Source: Flavobacteriales bacterium (GTDB taxonomy: Bacteria > Bacteroidota > Bacteroidia > Flavobacteriales_F > PHOS-HE28). From it: a stretch of 64,000 nt of DNA. The notes below the pieces were generated by a model. The model ran no database searches. It had not been told where the DNA came from and was given only the letters and a program-made list of their open reading frames with translations. The DNA is taken from contig JADKGB010000005.1 in the NCBI GenBank assembly GCA_016717225.1, forward strand, positions 62,001 through 126,000, read 5' to 3'. Below, one piece after another: positions 34,395 to 43,784 of the stretch; position 1 is the stretch's first letter; each line of letters opens with the position of its first letter. A program made the position numbers and the translations under genes.

Positions 34395-35527
34395 ATAAGA
34401 TCCTCGTTGTCGCACCGGGCTAAAGTAGGATCAGGTGAAATAGCCAGCCTTTTATCGCGGATCAGCGCAATTCCGAAAGCGGAGAAGAGCAGGACAATGG
34501 GCCACAAGGGAACAAGGAACCTTTCGCTCCATTCATCATGCGTGAGGCCGACTAGGAGCACGTTCAAGAGAAATATCGCCACTAGTAGACCACTCACTCC
34601 GTGCCTGCACCAACGCCACCACCCGAAGGCCGCCAACAGGAAGAGTGCATAATGCCCCATCAAGAAAACGTTGAGCGTTCTGGAAAAATACTCGCGAGGC
34701 AGGGTGAACAATGAGGCCACTCGCCTTGCGAACAAACCGACCGTGTAGCCGATACCATTGTGCACATATAGATGGTATTGGGCCGCCAGAACGGAACTGC
34801 CCTCAAAATCCCTCATCGCATCAGGACGTTCGGGATAGCCACAGATCACATGGGCTTCAACGATGGGTGCCAATTGATCCCGCCCGATCCCAGGTATGCT
34901 TATCACTAACAAGAGGGTCATTCCGTAACCAACATTCCGCAACCAGATGGGCACGTGGACGAACCCGGTGCCAACCAACTTCCAGATCACTGCAGGCCCA
35001 ACGAACAACGATCCTACAGGGCGCGCGAAGAGTACGATCAACGCGAGTGCCCATGTGAAGAGGTCCGCTCTACCATCTCGCGAAATACGCTCCAGAAAGA
35101 TCACCGAAACGCTCGTAAAAAACGACTCCGTATAGAGTGCCAACACCCATTGCTGCAATGGAATGCACAACAGGGCGAAAACGAAAGCGAGATCTGCCAC
35201 GGCGGTTGAACCTGTAATGCGTTCAGCAATGCGCCCAAGAGCGTAAGCCGCGAATACCGCGAGCACCAACTGGGCAACTACCGCGATCAGCGGAAAACCT
35301 ACAGCGACGAACGGAGCTATGAAAAGAACGTAGCTGCCATACTTCGCATAGTTGCCAAAGAGATCGTGAACGTCACCCTGAAGCAATTGCTCCGCGCAGG
35401 AGATATACTTCAATGCTTCCTTGTCGGTGCGTATACCGGTAGTGCATGCCAAAACCACCAGCATCACAATAAAAATGGCCACAGCCCACCACCTCAACGC
35501 GTGTGTTCTGTGCATTGCGCTGGGCAC
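34391..35527 (-). CDS. polytopic membrane protein, glycosyltransferase-like, unknown
   Basis: A 378-residue protein with about nine hydrophobic segments: the first is WWAVAIFIVMLVVLACTTGI, and later ones include VLFIAPFVAVGFPLIAVVAQ. The first outer loop has RTDKEALKYISCAEQLLQGD, a D-x-x-x-Y-like arrangement common in GT-C membrane glycosyltransferases, but the family is not recognised with confidence. A GTG at 35527 begins three bases after the porU2 stop codon; an ATG at 35515 is an alternative. The gene is likely co-transcribed with porU2 upstream and lnt downstream. Function remains unknown. Confidence 0.6.
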   Translation of the reverse strand: MPSAMHRTHALRWWAVAIFIVMLVVLACTTGIRTDKEALKYISCAEQLLQGDVHDLFGNYAKYGSYVLFIAPFVAVGFPLIAVVAQLVLAVFAAYALGRIAERITGSTAVADLAFVFALLCIPLQQWVLALYTESFFTSVSVIFLERISRDGRADLFTWALALIVLFARPVGSLFVGPAVIWKLVGTGFVHVPIWLRNVGYGMTLLLVISIPGIGRDQLAPIVEAHVICGYPERPDAMRDFEGSSVLAAQYHLYVHNGIGYTVGLFARRVASLFTLPREYFSRTLNVFLMGHYALFLLAAFGWWRWCRHGVSGLLVAIFLLNVLLVGLTHDEWSERFLVPLWPIVLLFSAFGIALIRDKRLAISPDPTLARCDNEDLM

Positions 35528-35530
35528 GCG

Positions 35531-38500
35531 TCAGCGCAGCAGGTACATTTTACCGAACCCTTTGGTGAAGAACCCACTAGCGCTGGTCTCCCTGTATTCG
35601 ATATCCGTGCCATGCAACTGGGCAACCACTTGATAGAGATACACCCCGCGCGCAAGCTTATCACCGAATTCATCCTTGCCATCCCAAGCGTACTCGCTCA
35701 CATTGCGCCCGATGTGAAGTTGTCCGATCTCGTCGAGCCCGATCTCCCGAACAACTCGGCCACCGATAGTCATGATCCGAATGCGCATGCCAGTAGGAAT
35801 TTCATGACCGGTCAAGGTGAACACGAAACGGGTGCTGGTGGTGAACGGGTTCGGGTAGTTGAGTACTTCGGTAATGGTGGGCTTATTGACCACCTCGAAG
35901 CTCACCGAATAATCCTCGCTACCACTGACGTTCCGGCTGATATCCGTGGCATGAACACGCAAACTGTACACCCCATCCTGCACTAGCACAGGGTTGTACT
36001 TGATGTGGCAAACATTATCAGGAGCTGTTGCGGGAACAAATTCCAAGACCTGCGAAGGACCGGCAAAACGCAACCATTCCTCGGTGGAGGCGTTCGGTCG
36101 CCGCAAGTAGACCTTGATATTGACCGTATCCTCCAACGCATCCATGATCAACGCGAGGTTCTCATCGTCCAAGCTCATTACCACCTCCGGGCGAGCGCTC
36201 ACAATGTCCCCGTCCAGAATATGGATGCCGTCGAACGTTACATCGAGTACCGGGTTCTGCTTGTCCCGCATCGTTTCGAAACGCAACACCGCGATATTGT
36301 TGAAATGGAACTGTTCCCGTTGATCATAATAACCGGTCAACGTATCCAATGGATTGGCTTCTATGATGAGCGTGTTGTAGCCCGCCAAGTGATCCAGAGG
36401 GAATGAGATCGTATCCAAAAGCACACCATCCACCGGCAGAGGCGCACGGTGATAATAGTGGACGAGGGTACGTTCATTCTGGGCGTTCACCACCCATGCG
36501 GCCATGAGCATACTATCCATCGGCACATTGCTGATGTTGCGCACAGCCACCATTACGCGGGCTGTTTCTCCTTCGAAGAGACTATCAATGGACGAATAGA
36601 AACCGAATGGCGGATCGATCGCGCATTCCGCCGCAGGAGATGCCACGATCTGCCAGCGCTTGGTTTGCGCAGGCTTGGGGGCAGCACCCGTTTCACTCCT
36701 GTAGTATCCCGAAAGTCGAAGCCGTGGGTTTGCCAGTGCGCTGATGCCTATGTCACTGAGCAAGAGGGAATCGGTCGTTGCTGCGGGAACAACAGCGTGT
36801 GCAAACTGCTCAACATCATCTACACTCACTGTATTCACATTGATCGTAGCACTGTCCGTTGGAAGGTTCGGATCGATCTCCCAATGCAACGAGTTCCACT
36901 CGAGGGCATCCCCTGTGCGCGGCGCGCTCATACTTCCCGCTCGACCGCTGGAGGGTAAAAGAGCTGTGATACTGATCACATCATCCGGGGCGGTTGTTCC
37001 TTGGCTCCATACTTCTTGGGTGTATGTATTGTTCCCTTTCTGGCAAAAGAAAATGTACCCACAGGTATCCGGTACCGTACCGTTCGCCAAGTTCGTCGCG
37101 CCCAGATCACCGAGCGCTGATATCAGCCCCGGCGCGACCGATTCAATGGCATCCCGGTTAAGGAACTTGTACGTATAGAGCAAAATGTAATGACCATCGG
37201 GAATGGAATCGCGCAAGGCGTTCTCCAACGCAGGTAACTGTAACAGGCCGTCGCCGACATCTCCATTCTGCTTGAACTGGAAGACCTTCATCGGTCGGTA
37301 GGAGATGGTACAGTCCGGATTATCACCCGGTGGCCCTTGGTCGTTATCCGCACCGAGGTAATGCCCGGTACCGTTCCAGTAGGTGGTCCAAGGCAGAAAG
37401 TCCAACGGGTCCACCACAGCCAAATGCAAGGCCGAGAGCGAACCACAGCCACCACCTTCCTGGGTAAGCAGGTCCATTCGCCATTGGGGAACGCCCGTGT
37501 TCTGATTCAGTGTTTGGGCGCTGATCGAATGGAGGCCTTGATCAAAATCAAAATCAACTCCGGGTCGATCATGCTGAAGTGTGGTGAACGAATTGTTGAA
37601 CACACCTGGCTTGAACTGCATGTGATGAGCCTGCCCCCAACCCGATCGGCCTGGGATGCACTGGAACGAGAATTCCTTCCAATCGTAGCCACCGTTACCG
37701 GTGCTATCCACGCTACAACGCCAGAAGTACACCAAGCTATCCTCAGCAGAATTCAGTGTATAGATGGTAGGCGGCAACCAAGAGACAACACCACCAGGTG
37801 CGGTTACAACACCCTGTTCGAACCGAGGGCTATCATAGGTATCTATCGTATCGATCTGGAAAACATACGTACGCAACGGAGCGAACGGGTCCCCTGTACT
37901 GGCCTGCAGCAAAGGCGCCAGATCCGGAGTGATGGCGAAATTGTATGGATCCACGGGCAACAGATCACCACTCGTAATAAGCAGGTCGACCATGGCCGTG
38001 TTGTTGGTATCGTTCTCAAGTTCATCCACCGTGTAGGGGTCCAGATCAACTCGCACCTCGATCTGGTTGAAGCCCGCACCACCACTATCCTGCAACACAG
38101 GCAGAAGGAAGGTGAGCGTATCCTGCCAAGAAGCCATGGAATGGGTTTGCAGTGCGGCAGTCTCCATGGTGATGTTCTCCTCGACCAAGCGTCGCCGAAC
38201 AGCAACCGGGAAGGAAGCGTTCGTACCCTTTCCGATATTACGGATGGTTACTACCAACTTGAAGGTATCCGCATCCACGGTCACAGGCTCAGGAAGAAAA
38301 CGAACGTCCTGCTCCCTGATCTCAAAATCGGGTTCCCTTGGTGAATTGAGCACGACCGTAGGGTCACCGTGCAAGGTGAACTGGTGTATACCTGCTTGGT
38401 TCAAAATATCCTCACCGATATTGAACAGCACAGTGGAATCCATGTATTGGATATGGCGACCAATGGACTGACCGTAGCGTGCTTGGCTGAATGATCTGTA

Positions 38501-40741
38501 GAACGCCGTGGTACTTGGATAGAGCGCGCCCGTTACACCCAGATCGGTAGAGGCCAGAAAGGCAATGGCACCCGAATTGGCAGGAAGAACGAACTGCTCG
38601 CTGGAACTGGTGCCTGGGGCCAAATTGATGTTGCCCGTATAGCACGAATTACCAATGATCATGGGGTACCTGCCGTTCCACTGATAACTCGATGGAGCAT
38701 CCAACGAAAAATCGAATCCTGCGCCATAGGCGTGTGCCATGAAGGTCATAAGCGTTACACCTTCGGCAACCATGTCGTACACACTGTCCGTTGCGGCAAA
38801 AACGATCTGATCGTTATCATCCAGCGTTTTCCGGAAGGTGGTGACACGCCCACTGAAACAGGTGTCTTCAACGATCGGGGTGTACTGGCTCAAATAGTAT
38901 TCGAACAATGAAAAATCACTGGCGCTCAGCCCGCCCCGGAAATGCAGGATGTTCTTCATCCAGGCAGCTACCGGTTGACCTTCGAATTGCGCCAGCTTGT
39001 TCTTGTAATTGATCACATCGTCGTTGTCGATCGCTGCGAGCCGGCCCACTGGAACGGTAAGGTCCCAAGGCTGTCCGGAGAGGCCAAGGGTCAATAGGCC
39101 GTCACTGGGTGGATATCCGAAGGAAGGCACCAAGCAGTTCTTTCGAGCCAGCGTATCGCCTATTCCTTCGCTGCGGTAACCGGATTGCTCGCCATTGCCA
39201 AGGTCCGCCGCCTGAACACTCTTCCCGATCAAGAAAAGAGCTTGAGGTTTTGTTTCGAACGCATCGAGCAGGTGCCCCATGAACCGACGAATAGCGACCG
39301 GGTGTTTGGCAACTCCGCCACTGTACTGCTGGTACAACTCTTCCACATTCGCCACCAGGGTGTTGTACCGGTTGGGGCTGATACCGGAGCGGTATTCAGC
39401 GTAGACATTTGCGCCGACCCAGAGCTTGGGGTGCGTAACGATCACCAACGCGCTATCCACTTCATTAGCAGCAAAGTCGGTGAAGGATCCAGAGCCGTTC
39501 ACAGGGCGAAAGACGTTGGCCGTTCGAACCTGCGAGGACGGATAAGCCAGCACATAGGTGCTATCGTTCGCCGCATCGGCCGGGATCCAAGCGTTGTACC
39601 CGTTCGCCTCCAGGATCGGCAACATGCGCCGTACCGTATCCCCGTATGCGTACAGGATAGCCGGTTCGAAAAAACTGGCCAACCGGATATGCGCCGGGCT
39701 ATTGTTCACATCGTTGGGTATCCACATGTGCTGTGGGGATGTTTCGCCAAGAAAATTGAACGCGTGAGGGTACACGGTCTCGACATATGAGAGGGCCAAA
39801 CGGTCGGGATAATCCGCTACCAGGTTAGCACACGTACCCACCAGGTCGCGTGGCTGTGAGAAACGCACCAATGAAGTAGGCCCCATTTGGAACGTTGACA
39901 GCGCCGTCTTCAGCTTGAAGAGCTTATAGGCGGACCATGAAAGATTGGCGACGGTATCCAACTGCGACCCAACGGATAATACCAAGCGATGATCCGGCAA
40001 CGAAGAACAACTGGGACCGCCCGGTGCGTTGTTACTGGCAACAACAACGGTCATACGCGCAGAATCCGCATCCGCGCCTTGGTATGGATTCGGGGTAAGT
40101 ACATTGAGATCGACCGGCCCTAACGTGCCGTTCTGCACCCAGTCAGGTGCCATATAGCCTTCACCTTCGCCAAGGAAAGAGGTATACGCTCCAGTACTCA
40201 ACTCGCGTGTTCCCCGCTTATAGGCAAGCCCTCCCTGATAGAACGCCTTGCTCCAGAACCAAGGGCGATAATCGTTGAAAACCGTATAGCCAGCAGCGCT
40301 TTGGCCCTTCACCCGCTGAGGCTGCGCGGTAGCGTTCCATGTGATGAAGAACTCCAAGGAATCACTGATCATGGAATAATTCGGGTTGTTCATGTGCTCT
40401 GGAGAATCCCAAAGCATCGTGTCCATCCATGCATCGTTGTTCTTCGCGTAGAACTCAATAAGGTCCGTTGCATTCATTACCCCGTCGCTATCGCCAGGGA
40501 AATACAGAGGCACTTCCTTCTCACGACCGAAGATCTGGATGGTACGGGCGTCGATGGTCGAAAGAGGAAAGCCCGCGTCCGCGAGGTGGGCGCTATCCAA
40601 TCGATAAAGACCTTCAGCCGTTACCGTAAAAGCCCAATAACGGGCGTCATAATTGATCCACTCGTTACCGAAGCGTTGCAGCTGGCCTTGTGCCCAGTAC
40701 CCACAAAATACCAACAGCGCCGAGAGTACGGATCGTATCAT
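35531..40741 (-). CDS. porU2: putative type IX secretion sortase, PorU2-like (C25 peptidase fold)
   Basis: A 1736-residue exported protein with signal peptide (MIRSVLSALLVFCGYWAQGQ). The N-terminal half (to about residue 450) is a beta-rich propeptide-like region; residues about 500-850 are a gingipain-type C25 domain, with the presumed catalytic His in MTFMAHAYGAGFDF (about residue 680) and Cys in YPMIIGNSCYTGNI (about residue 720). Then a CARDB-like segment (VVTIRNIGKGTNASF) and a C-terminal FlgD-like Ig domain (LNYPNPFTTSTRFVF, then WDGKDEFGDKLARGVYLYQV). Such a long C25 protein next to a PorV-like protein is the layout called PorU2/PorV2. Note that His is followed by Ala rather than the common Gly. 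The start overlaps porV2 by four bases. Confidence 0.85.
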   Translation of the reverse strand: MIRSVLSALLVFCGYWAQGQLQRFGNEWINYDARYWAFTVTAEGLYRLDSAHLADAGFPLSTIDARTIQIFGREKEVPLYFPGDSDGVMNATDLIEFYAKNNDAWMDTMLWDSPEHMNNPNYSMISDSLEFFITWNATAQPQRVKGQSAAGYTVFNDYRPWFWSKAFYQGGLAYKRGTRELSTGAYTSFLGEGEGYMAPDWVQNGTLGPVDLNVLTPNPYQGADADSARMTVVVASNNAPGGPSCSSLPDHRLVLSVGSQLDTVANLSWSAYKLFKLKTALSTFQMGPTSLVRFSQPRDLVGTCANLVADYPDRLALSYVETVYPHAFNFLGETSPQHMWIPNDVNNSPAHIRLASFFEPAILYAYGDTVRRMLPILEANGYNAWIPADAANDSTYVLAYPSSQVRTANVFRPVNGSGSFTDFAANEVDSALVIVTHPKLWVGANVYAEYRSGISPNRYNTLVANVEELYQQYSGGVAKHPVAIRRFMGHLLDAFETKPQALFLIGKSVQAADLGNGEQSGYRSEGIGDTLARKNCLVPSFGYPPSDGLLTLGLSGQPWDLTVPVGRLAAIDNDDVINYKNKLAQFEGQPVAAWMKNILHFRGGLSASDFSLFEYYLSQYTPIVEDTCFSGRVTTFRKTLDDNDQIVFAATDSVYDMVAEGVTLMTFMAHAYGAGFDFSLDAPSSYQWNGRYPMIIGNSCYTGNINLAPGTSSSEQFVLPANSGAIAFLASTDLGVTGALYPSTTAFYRSFSQARYGQSIGRHIQYMDSTVLFNIGEDILNQAGIHQFTLHGDPTVVLNSPREPDFEIREQDVRFLPEPVTVDADTFKLVVTIRNIGKGTNASFPVAVRRRLVEENITMETAALQTHSMASWQDTLTFLLPVLQDSGGAGFNQIEVRVDLDPYTVDELENDTNNTAMVDLLITSGDLLPVDPYNFAITPDLAPLLQASTGDPFAPLRTYVFQIDTIDTYDSPRFEQGVVTAPGGVVSWLPPTIYTLNSAEDSLVYFWRCSVDSTGNGGYDWKEFSFQCIPGRSGWGQAHHMQFKPGVFNNSFTTLQHDRPGVDFDFDQGLHSISAQTLNQNTGVPQWRMDLLTQEGGGCGSLSALHLAVVDPLDFLPWTTYWNGTGHYLGADNDQGPPGDNPDCTISYRPMKVFQFKQNGDVGDGLLQLPALENALRDSIPDGHYILLYTYKFLNRDAIESVAPGLISALGDLGATNLANGTVPDTCGYIFFCQKGNNTYTQEVWSQGTTAPDDVISITALLPSSGRAGSMSAPRTGDALEWNSLHWEIDPNLPTDSATINVNTVSVDDVEQFAHAVVPAATTDSLLLSDIGISALANPRLRLSGYYRSETGAAPKPAQTKRWQIVASPAAECAIDPPFGFYSSIDSLFEGETARVMVAVRNISNVPMDSMLMAAWVVNAQNERTLVHYYHRAPLPVDGVLLDTISFPLDHLAGYNTLIIEANPLDTLTGYYDQREQFHFNNIAVLRFETMRDKQNPVLDVTFDGIHILDGDIVSARPEVVMSLDDENLALIMDALEDTVNIKVYLRRPNASTEEWLRFAGPSQVLEFVPATAPDNVCHIKYNPVLVQDGVYSLRVHATDISRNVSGSEDYSVSFEVVNKPTITEVLNYPNPFTTSTRFVFTLTGHEIPTGMRIRIMTIGGRVVREIGLDEIGQLHIGRNVSEYAWDGKDEFGDKLARGVYLYQVVAQLHGTDIEYRETSASGFFTKGFGKMYLLR

Positions 40742-41865
40742 GAGGCCTTCGGTTTGAAGAGGTCGAAGCGGAGCGAGAATACATTGGAATAGAGCGCTGC
40801 ACCAGAGCCGCCAATGTTGGTAAGGGCATAATCCAGGTTCACGCTCTTGATCTTCAACCCGAGCCCGATATTGGGTTGGAAATCGAGTGACTTATTACCA
40901 TCAATGTCTTCCACATACTGGAACAAATTGACCCCACTACGAAGGAAGACGATACCTGCATAACCGAGTTCAAAACCACCACGCGGGTCGCCACTCCAGA
41001 GGTTGGATGCGAACAGTGTGTTACGCTTGCCATCGAACGTGTTCTCCAGATCAACAGAGGCGATCAAGTTCAACTTGCCGGTGATCTTGAATTCGCGGGC
41101 TACGCCAAGCACCAAGCGCGGCAGTGTGACTTCCACCCCGTTCACGGGAAGTTCATTGTTCGTTACACCATAGGTATCAATGGTTTTCTGGTCCAACGTA
41201 TAACTCCAGGCATTGAAGGTGCTGGTAATGTCCCTTGCCATCGCGCTCAACCGCCATTTGCCTCGGTCATATTGCGCACCAGCATCCAGTCCAAACCCCC
41301 ATGCTTTGGCGAACGGTCCAACTTTACGGTACACGACCTTCACGCTGGCTCCAACACGCAAGCCAGGTATCCGCATTTTTCGAGCGTAACTGATCAAGAA
41401 TGCATGATCCGCTGCGGTAAAGCTTGTAATACGGTCGTAGTTGAGGTTGCCGTCATTGTCGATAAGGTCCGTCGTGTTCGGAATATTGTCCACACCAAAA
41501 CGGATCACTGAAAAGCTGATGGCACTGGTGCTATCGATACGCTTACCGATACCCACGTAATCGTACTTGGCAATGCCTGCGAAGTATTCGCTGTGCATAG
41601 CGGCCACTTGCAGGTCGCCACTGATACCCATAAGTCCGGCGGGATTCCAATAACCAGCGGTAACATCCTTTACGGCAGCGGTATACGCATAGCCCATACC
41701 GAGCGCGCGCGCTCCCACGCCTATCGTGAGGAACTCGTTGCTGTACTTGGGCGCATCCTGCGCAAAACCGCTACTGAAACTCAACAGCAGTGCCGTAAGT
41801 ATCGTTATGCTTTTCGAACTTGAACTTCCAGTGGTCTTCATATGATCTGCGTTATGACGCATCAT
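40738..41865 (-). CDS. porV2: PorV/PorQ-family outer-membrane protein, PorV2-like
   Basis: A 375-residue beta-barrel outer-membrane protein. After an N-terminal signal region (hydrophobic core TILTALLLSFSSGFA), the mature part begins KYSNEFLTIGVGARALGMGYAYTAA and AGYWNPAGL, the FadL-like PorV/PorQ signature, and ends with paired beta strands. In type IX secretion PorV shuttles cargo to the PorU sortase; this protein lies directly upstream of the PorU2-like gene with a four-base overlap, supporting a functional pair. Several starts exist: ATG 41865, 41862 or 41841; the last gives the more normal signal peptide. It is divergent from pssA. Confidence 0.85.
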   Translation of the reverse strand: MMRHNADHMKTTGSSSSKSITILTALLLSFSSGFAQDAPKYSNEFLTIGVGARALGMGYAYTAAVKDVTAGYWNPAGLMGISGDLQVAAMHSEYFAGIAKYDYVGIGKRIDSTSAISFSVIRFGVDNIPNTTDLIDNDGNLNYDRITSFTAADHAFLISYARKMRIPGLRVGASVKVVYRKVGPFAKAWGFGLDAGAQYDRGKWRLSAMARDITSTFNAWSYTLDQKTIDTYGVTNNELPVNGVEVTLPRLVLGVAREFKITGKLNLIASVDLENTFDGKRNTLFASNLWSGDPRGGFELGYAGIVFLRSGVNLFQYVEDIDGNKSLDFQPNIGLGLKIKSVNLDYALTNIGGSGAALYSNVFSLRFDLFKPKAS

Positions 41866-41949
41866 CTAACAGAGGGTGGCCTCCTTTATTGCCCCGAAAT
41901 TATCCAACTTCGCCCGCTTTCACGCCCAAAAGGGCAAAACACGAACTAC

Positions 41950-42723
41950 TTGGCCCGCCTGCCGCGCTTACCAGACCTGCTGACCACGGCGAACCTAGCC
42001 TGCGGGGTGGCCTCCATCCTGCTAGCTTCCCAAGGTCAACTAACGATCGCGTGTGGGTTGGTGTTCGCGGCAGCGATCTTCGATGTGTTCGACGGGTTGG
42101 CGGCGAGGGCCATGGGCGGAGGGACACCCTTGGGGGCGCAGTTGGACAGCTTGGCGGACATGGTGAGCTTCGGAGTGGCTCCGGGGATGCTCATTTGGTT
42201 CACCTTCAGGGTCGGGGCACCAGTCGACTTTTTCTACGCTGTATCGGGAGGCGTGGCGCGGTGGTGGGCGGTACCAGCCGCCGCATTGGTGATTCCCATT
42301 GCCTCAGCTTGGCGGCTCGCCAAGTTCAATATTGACACTCGTCAAACAACGGGTTTTCTAGGTCTACCCACCCCAGCGAACGCGCTATTCTGGGCAAGCG
42401 TTCCACTGGCAGGAACGTTCTCCGCGCTTGACGCACCTGGCGCCCGTTTTTTGGAGAATGCCATCGTTGGCTCGATGATCGGGTTCTCCAGTCTGGTTTT
42501 TTGGATTGCGCTCATACTTGGCATCCTCATGCTGTCCGAGCTCCCCCTACCCTCCCTCAAGTTCAAACACAAGGGCTGGAAGGGCAACGAGGTGATCTTC
42601 CTGCTGATCGGCATCGGTGCCGTGCTGGTTTTGCTCTACGGCATCCTCGCCGTTCCTTTGATCCTGATCATCTACTTGCTGAGCCCACTTTGGGGGAAGC
42701 TATTTCCGAAGCCGACCAACTGA
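41950..42723 (+). CDS. pssA: CDP-diacylglycerol--serine O-phosphatidyltransferase
   Basis: A roughly 257-residue membrane enzyme making phosphatidylserine, precursor of phosphatidylethanolamine. The CDP-alcohol phosphotransferase motif DVFDGLAARAMGGGTPLG, followed by AQLDSLAD, matches D-x2-DG-x2-AR-x8-G-x3-D-x3-D perfectly. Eight or so membrane segments follow. The start is uncertain: the frame is open from ATG 41842, but that would overlap the divergent porV2 start. A TTG at 41950 gives MARLPRLPDLLT, aligning with PssA N-termini, and an AACTTCG box at 41906-41912 would lie 38 bp upstream of it, so I prefer it. The gene is separated from purS by 74 bp. Confidence 0.85.
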   Translation: MARLPRLPDLLTTANLACGVASILLASQGQLTIACGLVFAAAIFDVFDGLAARAMGGGTPLGAQLDSLADMVSFGVAPGMLIWFTFRVGAPVDFFYAVSGGVARWWAVPAAALVIPIASAWRLAKFNIDTRQTTGFLGLPTPANALFWASVPLAGTFSALDAPGARFLENAIVGSMIGFSSLVFWIALILGILMLSELPLPSLKFKHKGWKGNEVIFLLIGIGAVLVLLYGILAVPLILIIYLLSPLWGKLFPKPTN

Positions 42724-42797
42724 AATTGAACCACCACCCGGCAACGCGCGCATTCCTCTGCGAACCAGCGTCTCTGCGTGAGATGAAACGATCGCCT

Positions 42798-43052
42798 ATG
42801 AAGACCTTCAAAGCCAACATCGATGTAATGCCCCACGACAACCTGCTGGATCCGCAGGGAAAGGCCGTGAGCGGAAGCATGAACAACCTGGGCCTGCCAG
42901 AGATCACCGGCGTGCGCATCGGCAAGCACATCACCTTGCAAGTGGAGGCCAAGGACAAGAAAGCTGCCGAAGCGAAGGTGGACGAGGCCTGCAAGAAATT
43001 ATTGGCGAACCTCATCATGGAGAAGTACGTGTTCTCCGTTGAAGAAGCCTGA
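42798..43052 (+). CDS. purS: phosphoribosylformylglycinamidine synthase subunit PurS
   Basis: An 84-residue subunit of the FGAM synthase complex (PurSQL) in purine synthesis. It reads KTFKANIDVMPHDNLLDPQG, then KAVSGSMNNLGLPEITGVRIG and ends with a helix rich in Lys/Glu, the exact PurS pattern of two beta-alpha-beta halves. ATG 42798 is used rather than the upstream 42784 because the family begins at this point. purQ and purL are not in the window. It converges on lptB with the two stop codons next to each other. Confidence 0.93.
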   Translation: MKTFKANIDVMPHDNLLDPQGKAVSGSMNNLGLPEITGVRIGKHITLQVEAKDKKAAEAKVDEACKKLLANLIMEKYVFSVEEA

Positions 43053-43784
43053 TCAGAGTTTCGCCCTTCGCAGCTCGAAATTCTGTCCGAGGTAGACCTT
43101 CCTCACTTGCTCATCGGCTGCCAGTTCTTCGGCAGTGCCTTGCTTGAGGATCTTGCCTTCGAAAAGCAGATAGGCCCGGTCCGTTATGCTCAACGTTTCT
43201 TGCACGTTGTGATCGGTAATGAGTACGCCGATATTCTTCTTTTTCAACTGCGAAACGATGGCTTGAATGTCTTCCACAGCGATCGGATCAACGCCAGCAA
43301 AAGGTTCGTCGAGCAAGATGAATTTGGGCTCCGTGGCCAATGCGCGAGCGATCTCGGTGCGGCGGCGTTCACCACCGGAAAGCACATCGCCCATGTTGGT
43401 ACGCACGTGTTCCAACCCGAATTCTGAAAGCAGCTGTTCCAGTTTTGTTTTCTGCTCCATTTGGCTCAAGTCCGTCATCTCCAATATCGCACGGATATTG
43501 TCCTCTACACTGAGTTTCCGGAACACGCTGGCTTCCTGAGGCAAATAGCCAATGCCCAGCTTGGCGCGTTTGTACATCGGCAGATCAGTGATATCCTTTT
43601 CATCGAGGAACACCCTGCCGGCATTGGGCCTCACGAGCCCTGTTACCATGTAGAACGTGGTGGTCTTACCGGCTCCGTTCGGCCCAAGCAAACCGACGAT
43701 CTCGCCTTGTTCCACATGCACGCTTACCCCGCCTACGACGGCTCGCCGCTTGTAACGCTTCTCGAGGTTCTCAGCGCGCAACAT
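43053..43784 (-). CDS. lptB: LPS export ABC transporter ATP-binding protein LptB
   Basis: A 243-residue ABC ATPase that powers lipopolysaccharide extraction from the inner membrane. Walker A LGPNGAGKTT (residues 33-42), Q-loop YLPQEASVFRKL, signature LSGGERRRTEIARAL and Walker B FILLDEPFAGVD are all clear, and the E-x-F-R-K-L-x-V-E-D pattern is LptB-specific. The start ATG 43784 overlaps the DUF5686 stop by one base (TGATG); a longer frame to 43859 is a shadow. Gene order tatC, DUF5686, lptB forms a cell-envelope operon. Confidence 0.93.
   Translation of the reverse strand: MLRAENLEKRYKRRAVVGGVSVHVEQGEIVGLLGPNGAGKTTTFYMVTGLVRPNAGRVFLDEKDITDLPMYKRAKLGIGYLPQEASVFRKLSVEDNIRAILEMTDLSQMEQKTKLEQLLSEFGLEHVRTNMGDVLSGGERRRTEIARALATEPKFILLDEPFAGVDPIAVEDIQAIVSQLKKKNIGVLITDHNVQETLSITDRAYLLFEGKILKQGTAEELAADEQVRKVYLGQNFELRRAKL

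Noticed and set aside
37337..38344. Long open frame on the plus strand antisense to porU2 (335 codons)
   Set aside because: It is the antisense shadow of a clear coding gene with an intact domain structure and no family motif.
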